A stretch of DNA of 64,000 nt from JADMJV01 sp964649085 (GTDB lineage: Bacteria > Vulcanimicrobiota > Xenobia > Xenobiales > JADMJV01). The stretch is taken from contig CAZYPN010000029.1 in assembly GCA_964649085.1 (NCBI GenBank), positions 1-64,000 on the forward strand. Reading direction: 5' to 3'. Every line of letters begins with the position of its first letter. Within the stretch, counting starts at the first letter, position 1. Shown here piece by piece: positions 59,807 through 64,000 of this stretch. The notes under the pieces are model-generated. The model made no database searches, was not told the DNA's origin, and was given only the letters and a program-made list of their open reading frames with translations. Made by a program: the position numbers and the translations under genes.

Positions 59807-61075
59807 CTATGGAAATCGGGTTTCCTCAATTCCCAGGCGCCAGTTTTGAGTAGCGTGCACTTTGACAAAGTAGTCCCAGTAGAACCAATCGGCCTCTGAG
59901 ATGTGGTCTTGCTGAAGAAGTCGCAGGTCGCGCTCCAGGCTGCTTTCGGCAAATTCGCCAAAGGGCGGAAGGACCCAGTCTTCCGAAGTGGCTGCATTGA
60001 GCTGTAGGGACACTCGTAGACCGAGGATTTTTGCGGCCTGAAGCTGTCGATTGCGCGTCCAGTCGGTGCGGGTTCGATCCTCGTAGCGAGTGGTCGACCC
60101 GTACTTCCCTATGCGCTCGGTGTGCTTGACGCGTTCGGTGGTGGTCTTGCTCTGGTAGCTGTCGAGGGCGACCTGAGCCCAATCGTGAACCACAAAATCG
60201 AAGTGCACACGCGGGTAAGCAACTCCGTTGACAAACCGGACCTGATAGCTGAGGCTGCCCAGAAAGTCGCTGAAGGCCAGGCGCAGCCAGCGCTGCTGTA
60301 GGGGCGAAGTATGCGGCGGATAGGTGGCGGTTAGCGTCAGCGTTGAACCGGGCGGCCATTGTTTTAGAAGTTGTCTCATCGCCTGTCTGGCTTCAAGTGC
60401 GTGGCCGAGGCTGAGGCGATGGTTGTCGTTGTCCTTGGGTTGGGCTTCACTCCAGGCCTGCAGCAGCTGGCTTCTCTGCGATTCAGGTAGGGTCAGATCG
60501 TGGCGAAGCAAAGCCAGCACAAGACAGGTTTTGTGCTTCAGATCGAGCTCGTCAAAGCGCCCGAACAGGCCATCCAAATCGGAAGCTTGCACGAGTCCCA
60601 TGCGAAAGCTTCCTTGAGGTCGGGCGCCGCTTTGCTCTTGCAGCCAGCTGCAGTTGCGCCACCACAGCGGCGGATCGGCCTCGGCCGCAATCGAGCCCAG
60701 TACGATGGTCGGACCCAAAGGGCTGGCCAGGATGGTGGCCAGGCTTTCGCCGTTCAGGCGTCGAGCGGCCAGCACCAGAGCCCATTCTTCCGAAAGGGCA
60801 TAGAGGTTCGTGTAGGCTCTTCGGCATAGATCGCGGGCTCGCTGGTCGACCACCAGCGAGTCGCGCAACAGCCAGGCACAGCGCGGACGGAGCATTTCCG
60901 CCGGCTCTAGCCAATTCGGACCGTAGTAGCTGGCGGTGCGCTGTTGGTGCAGTTGCCAGGCACGTTGCACCGGCGGCAAATACCACACGGCCAGCCCGAT
61001 ATTGAAGACAAAGGCTAACAGCCCACAACCAAATTTGGCCAGCGACCTGCGGGACCAGCGCACTTGATGAGACAT
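59807..61075 (-). CDS. Membrane-anchored protein, unknown function
   Basis: This 422-residue protein has an N-terminal membrane helix (KFGCGLLAFVFNIGLAVWYL) and a largely helical exported or cytoplasmic body with Trp- and Arg-rich segments. A KTTTERVKHTERIGKYG region in the last third is strongly charged. I recognise no family. It is transcribed in the same direction as the candidate selenoprotein, with about 40 bases between. Confidence 0.6.
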   Translation of the reverse strand: MSHQVRWSRRSLAKFGCGLLAFVFNIGLAVWYLPPVQRAWQLHQQRTASYYGPNWLEPAEMLRPRCAWLLRDSLVVDQRARDLCRRAYTNLYALSEEWALVLAARRLNGESLATILASPLGPTIVLGSIAAEADPPLWWRNCSWLQEQSGARPQGSFRMGLVQASDLDGLFGRFDELDLKHKTCLVLALLRHDLTLPESQRSQLLQAWSEAQPKDNDNHRLSLGHALEARQAMRQLLKQWPPGSTLTLTATYPPHTSPLQQRWLRLAFSDFLGSLSYQVRFVNGVAYPRVHFDFVVHDWAQVALDSYQSKTTTERVKHTERIGKYGSTTRYEDRTRTDWTRNRQLQAAKILGLRVSLQLNAATSEDWVLPPFGEFAESSLERDLRLLQQDHISEADWFYWDYFVKVHATQNWRLGIEETRFP

Positions 61076-61118
61076 TCATGGCGATTCTTTGAAATTCGCG
61101 GACTTCCGCCTGAGCAGC

Positions 61119-61796
61119 TCAGAGCTCGAACCGATAGCCTACCCCGTAGACCGAGTAGATCAGTTCGCAGTCGGGCATGTGTCGCGCCAGTTTTTTGCGC
61201 AGGTTCTTGATATGACTGTCGATGGCTCGATCGGTGACTTCCTGGTCGTAGCCGTAGGCCTGATCGAGAATGGCGTCGCGCGAGAACACCCGCCCGGGGT
61301 GTTGGAGAAACAGGCTCAGCAGGCGATATTCGGTGGGAGTCAGATCGAGGCGCTGCCCGTGCAGCCAGATACTCTGGGCCTGCAGGTCATGGCGAAAGGG
61401 GCCATCGGCGAGATCCTGGGGCTTCAAGCGTTTCAGCACCGCTTTGACGCGAGCCACCAGTTCGCGGGGGCTGAAAGGCTTGCAAAGGTAGTCGTCGGCG
61501 CCCAGTTCCAGGCCCAGTAAACGGTCGACTTCTTCCACCCGAGCCGTCACCATGATGATCGGCACTTCAGAGGTTTTGCGGATTTCTCGGCACAGTTCCA
61601 GACCGTCGATGGCGGGCAACATCAGATCGAGCAAAATCAGGTGGGGGCGGAAGCTTTGCCAGGCCTGCAACACCTCGTCGCCCCTGAGGACATGATGTAC
61701 GTCCATCTGGGCGTGACGCAGGTAGTCTACCACCACCCCCGCCAGCGACTCTTCATCTTCAGCTAACAAGATTCGGGCAACTACCGAGGATGACAC
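61119..61796 (-). CDS. OmpR/PhoB family response regulator
   Basis: This protein of about 225 residues has a receiver domain (ILLAEDEESLAGVVVDYL, phospho-acceptor Asp near 53 in LILLDLMLP, the Lys in DYLCKPFSPREL) and a winged-helix domain (LTPTEYRLLSLFLQHPGRVF, then DRAIDSHIKNLRKKL and YGVGYRFEL). I prefer the GTG at 61796 because GGAGG lies 5 bases upstream; an ATG at 61808 is the alternative. It overlaps the kinase gene by about 16 bases, so the pair is coupled. Confidence 0.93.
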   Translation of the reverse strand: MSSSVVARILLAEDEESLAGVVVDYLRHAQMDVHHVLRGDEVLQAWQSFRPHLILLDLMLPAIDGLELCREIRKTSEVPIIMVTARVEEVDRLLGLELGADDYLCKPFSPRELVARVKAVLKRLKPQDLADGPFRHDLQAQSIWLHGQRLDLTPTEYRLLSLFLQHPGRVFSRDAILDQAYGYDQEVTDRAIDSHIKNLRKKLARHMPDCELIYSVYGVGYRFEL

Positions 61797-62800
61797 GGCA
61801 GCCTCCATTCAATTCTCAATCCACCCAGGGGCGATTCCTGGGCCACCAATTCGCCCTGATGGGCCTCGACAATGTTGCGGCACAGCGCCAGCCCCAGGCC
61901 CGATCCACCCAGCTTCTTGCTACGCGATGCCTCCACTCGAAAAAAGCGTTCGAACAGTCGCTCCCGCATCTCGGGCGGCACTCCGGGGGCGCTGTCGTCG
62001 AAGCGCACTCGCCATTGTCCCTCTTGTTCCACGCAGCTGATCTGCAGACGACCAGGAGTTGAGGTGTAGCGCTGGCTGTTTTCGAGCAGATTGTTGATCA
62101 ACTGGCGCAGCCGGTCGGCATCTCCCCACACCGTTGTGTTCAGTCGGCTGCTCTGGCGCATCAGCTCCAAGTCCAGGCCGGCTTTTTCGAAGCGGGGACG
62201 AAAAGCTTCGCTGCACTCTTGGAGTAGCTGGAACAGGTCGACTTCCTGCATCTTGTAGTGCATCTGCCCCAGGTCCGAGCGGGCCAGCTGGAAGAGATCG
62301 TCGGTCAGGCGATTCAGTCCCATCACCTGCGCGTGCAGCCGTTCCAGAGCCTGGGCATCAAGCGGGCGAATCCCATCCTGTAGGGCCTCCAGTTCGGCTC
62401 GAAGCACGGCCAGAGGTGTGCGTAGCTCGTGGGAAACATCGACGATCCATTGCTTGCGGCTCTGTTCCGATTGTTCCAGGGTGGCAGCCAGCTGGTTGAA
62501 GGCTGCCGCCAGATCGTTGTCTTTCAGGGGCAGCCGGGTTTGGAAGTGGCCGCAAGCCAGGCGACGCAGCGAGTGTTCCAGGGGTCGCAGCGGGCTCTTG
62601 AGGTGGCGAGTCAGCAGGGCAGCCGTCAGGGCACTGAGGCCCAAACAGAGCAGGGCCTGCAGCCACAGCCATTGGAACTGCACGCGCAGCAGCGAACGGT
62701 CGTGGGTCAAAGTCCAGTTGAGGGCCAGCAGCAGGACCAGCAGCACCCAACTGGAGAGCAGCACGACAACGAAGAGTTTGCGGGCAAGAGTCAGCCTCAT
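61781..62800 (-). CDS. Sensor histidine kinase, BaeS-like
   Basis: This protein of about 339 residues has two membrane helices (LFVVVLLSSWVLLVLLLALN and LWLQALLCLGLSALTAALLT) enclosing a short periplasmic loop, a HAMP segment (HLKSPLRPLEHSLRRLACGH), the phospho-acceptor His in VDVSHELRTPLAVL, and the ATPase boxes NLLENSQRY, FDDSAPGV and GGSGLGLALCRNIV. It phosphorylates the OmpR-type partner whose gene it overlaps. The short sensor loop suggests detection of a membrane or envelope stress. The ATG at 62800 lacks a good ribosome site. Confidence 0.92.
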   Translation of the reverse strand: MRLTLARKLFVVVLLSSWVLLVLLLALNWTLTHDRSLLRVQFQWLWLQALLCLGLSALTAALLTRHLKSPLRPLEHSLRRLACGHFQTRLPLKDNDLAAAFNQLAATLEQSEQSRKQWIVDVSHELRTPLAVLRAELEALQDGIRPLDAQALERLHAQVMGLNRLTDDLFQLARSDLGQMHYKMQEVDLFQLLQECSEAFRPRFEKAGLDLELMRQSSRLNTTVWGDADRLRQLINNLLENSQRYTSTPGRLQISCVEQEGQWRVRFDDSAPGVPPEMRERLFERFFRVEASRSKKLGGSGLGLALCRNIVEAHQGELVAQESPLGGLRIEWRLPCHPR

Positions 62801-62837
62801 GCTGCTGGAGGAGTTCCCAAGATGGTTGAGGTTTCCC

Positions 62838-63620
62838 TCAAATCGGCAGCTCACCAGCAAATCGTTCAAAGGCGGCCACGGCCGCTTCCAGCGGATCGCG
62901 CTGCGGACCCTCTTCGCAAGCGAACACGATTTTGGAGGATACGTTCACTCGATGGTGAGCTCGCCGTGGGCCCAGTGCTCGGATCACCTCCCGGGCTTCT
63001 CCGCCCTGGGTGCCCACCCCGGGGATCAGCAAAGGCACTTCCGAGGCGCACCAGGCCAGGTCTTCCTGGTTGGTAGCCCCCACCACCGCCCCGGTGCCCC
63101 ACTGACGGACTTGCTCATAGACCCTTTGCCACACGGGCTGGCCGCCTTCGAGCCGCAGCCCCTGGAAGGTAGCGTGGCCCGGGTTGGAGGTGCGCACCAA
63201 CACATACAGTCCGTGTTGAGGGGCATAGTCGAGAAAAGGCTGCAGCGAGTCATGGCCCATCCAGGGGCTCACGGTGAGGGCATCGGCCCCCAGGTGTTCA
63301 AAGGCACTGCGAGCGTAGGCCCGGCTTGAAGGCCCGATGTCTCCTCGCTTGCCGTCGAGGATCACGGGAATCCTGCCCCTCACCCTGGCCACCAGCCGCT
63401 CGAGCCAGGCCCAGCCACTGGAACCAAGAGCTTCGAAATAGGCCGCGTTGGGCTTCAGCGCGGCCGGCTCCAGGCGATCGACCAGCGCGTTGACGAAGGT
63501 TTCCCAGCCGTCCAGTCCCAGCGGTAGGCGCTCGAGGTCGGGGTCGATCCCCAGGCACAGGAGGTGCCCCACCTCGCGAGCTCGAGCCTCTAACCTGTCG
63601 TTGAAGGAATGCGCCGCCAT
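62838..63620 (-). CDS. pyrF: Orotidine 5'-phosphate decarboxylase (type 2)
   Basis: This 260-residue TIM-barrel enzyme shows LCLGIDPDLERLPLG, the type 2 active-site segment PVILDGKRGDIGPSSRAYA (catalytic Lys and Asp), a WMGHDSLQPFLDYA region and the substrate-phosphate region VPLLIPGVGTQGGEA. It converts OMP to UMP, the final step of de novo pyrimidine synthesis. pyrE lies directly upstream on the same strand, an operon arrangement seen in many bacteria. Confidence 0.96.
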   Translation of the reverse strand: MAAHSFNDRLEARAREVGHLLCLGIDPDLERLPLGLDGWETFVNALVDRLEPAALKPNAAYFEALGSSGWAWLERLVARVRGRIPVILDGKRGDIGPSSRAYARSAFEHLGADALTVSPWMGHDSLQPFLDYAPQHGLYVLVRTSNPGHATFQGLRLEGGQPVWQRVYEQVRQWGTGAVVGATNQEDLAWCASEVPLLIPGVGTQGGEAREVIRALGPRRAHHRVNVSSKIVFACEEGPQRDPLEAAVAAFERFAGELPI

Positions 63621-63661
63621 GGCTGATGCCTTTGGGATGGCGGGTTGGAGACCTGCCCCCT

Positions 63662-64000
63662 TTAGCGATTCAGCAGTTCATCCACCGTGATCAGGGCCCG
63701 TACGACCAGCCCTGACTCTCGCTGAAAGCGTTCGCTCCAGAGCTCGCCTTCAGGGGTCCGCTGCTGGCGATCGACTCCTACCAGCACACCGTTCCAGCGC
63801 ACCTTCCAGGGGGCCAGCTGGCGCAGGGCCTCGAGCTTGGTCTGACTGGTGGTCAGGACATCATCCACCATGACCACTCGGTCCTCGGGGCCGGGTGTGG
63901 CCCCCAGCAGGTCGCTGACCTCGCCATGTTGCTTGGTTTCTTTGCGCAAACTGAAGTATGACCATTGCGACCGGGCCGCTATCACCGCTGCCACGGCCAT
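63662..64000 (-). CDS. pyrE: Orotate phosphoribosyltransferase, 3' part (runs off window)
   Basis: The visible 112 residues include the PRPP-binding motif VVMVDDVLTTSQTKLEAL, in which two Asp side chains bind the ribose. Upstream AVAAVIAARSQWSYFSLRKE, with the KETKQHG segment, is the type I PRTase active-site lysine region. It makes OMP from orotate and PRPP. The N-terminus lies beyond base 64000. It is followed by pyrF after 41 bases. Confidence 0.93.
   Translation of the reverse strand: MAVAAVIAARSQWSYFSLRKETKQHGEVSDLLGATPGPEDRVVMVDDVLTTSQTKLEALRQLAPWKVRWNGVLVGVDRQQRTPEGELWSERFQRESGLVVRALITVDELLNR

Noticed and set aside
1..64000. tRNA or rRNA genes
   Set aside because: I saw no sequence with the expected conserved arms or rRNA signatures in the intergenic gaps, which are mostly under 200 bases. 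A dedicated scan (tRNAscan-SE, Infernal) would be needed to be certain.

Overview
The window is a gene-dense, high-GC bacterial chromosome segment with short intergenic gaps, many GTG and TTG starts, many overlapping gene ends and frequent strand switches. No rRNA, tRNA, CRISPR array or intact insertion sequence was found. The core genes (infC-rpmI-rplT, pyrE/pyrF, gltA, an acyl-CoA carboxylase, pdxH, yggX) are chromosomal housekeeping genes. Many of the other proteins are lineage-specific: low-complexity N-termini, glycine zippers, coiled coils, orphan membrane proteins and pilin-like genes. This would fit an under-sampled phylum such as the Vulcanimicrobiota/Eremiobacterota or Armatimonadota groups, but I cannot fix the taxonomy from sequence alone.

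Layout. 1-3360: an FAD oxidoreductase cut short near the window edge, yggX, a YqeG-type phosphatase, and infC-rpmI-rplT with a near-consensus promoter, a structured leader, an ATT start for infC and an intrinsic terminator. 3367-7595: a NarL-type regulator, small secreted and zinc-ribbon proteins, an NlpC/P60 hydrolase and a kinase-like phosphotransferase. 7688-12033: acyl-CoA carboxylase beta subunit, a PPC-GrpB fusion, a ferredoxin and a Crp-type regulator with an extra MerR-like HTH. 12089-22723: a Ser-rich glycine-zipper protein, an ADP-ribosylglycohydrolase, a BNR/MoaD/coiled-coil trio, a nucleoside deaminase, a metallo-beta-lactamase protein with two cyclic-nucleotide domains, a TPR protein, citrate synthase and an EamA transporter.

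23149-26496 is an accessory island: DUF3037 and TIGR04255 proteins, an HTH protein, a gene broken by several frameshifts, and a fragment like the C-terminus of a type I restriction R subunit. 26502-38069 holds two polytopic GT39-like proteins, a fatty acid desaturase, a pseudopilin/PilX-like locus and a 1511-residue coiled-coil membrane protein with three tandem C-terminal repeats. 38051-46660: pdxH, an acid phosphatase, a MATE-like exporter coupled to a cysteine-synthase-like PLP enzyme, a dual-specificity phosphatase, an SGNH protein and a TerD-like protein. 46667-54626 is a transport and glycan region (MFS, GT39, several glycosyltransferases, one fused to a nucleotidyltransferase and frameshifted). 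54697-64000: PilZ, membrane and low-complexity proteins, a second SGNH protein, a two-component system, and pyrF with the 3' end of pyrE.

The most notable observation is at 58888-59766 on the minus strand. A secreted thioredoxin-like protein is interrupted by an in-frame TGA, and the coding sense continues unbroken after it. A 7-bp hairpin of the size and spacing expected of a bacterial SECIS element follows immediately. This is a candidate new selenoprotein, with a simple nonsense mutation as the main alternative.
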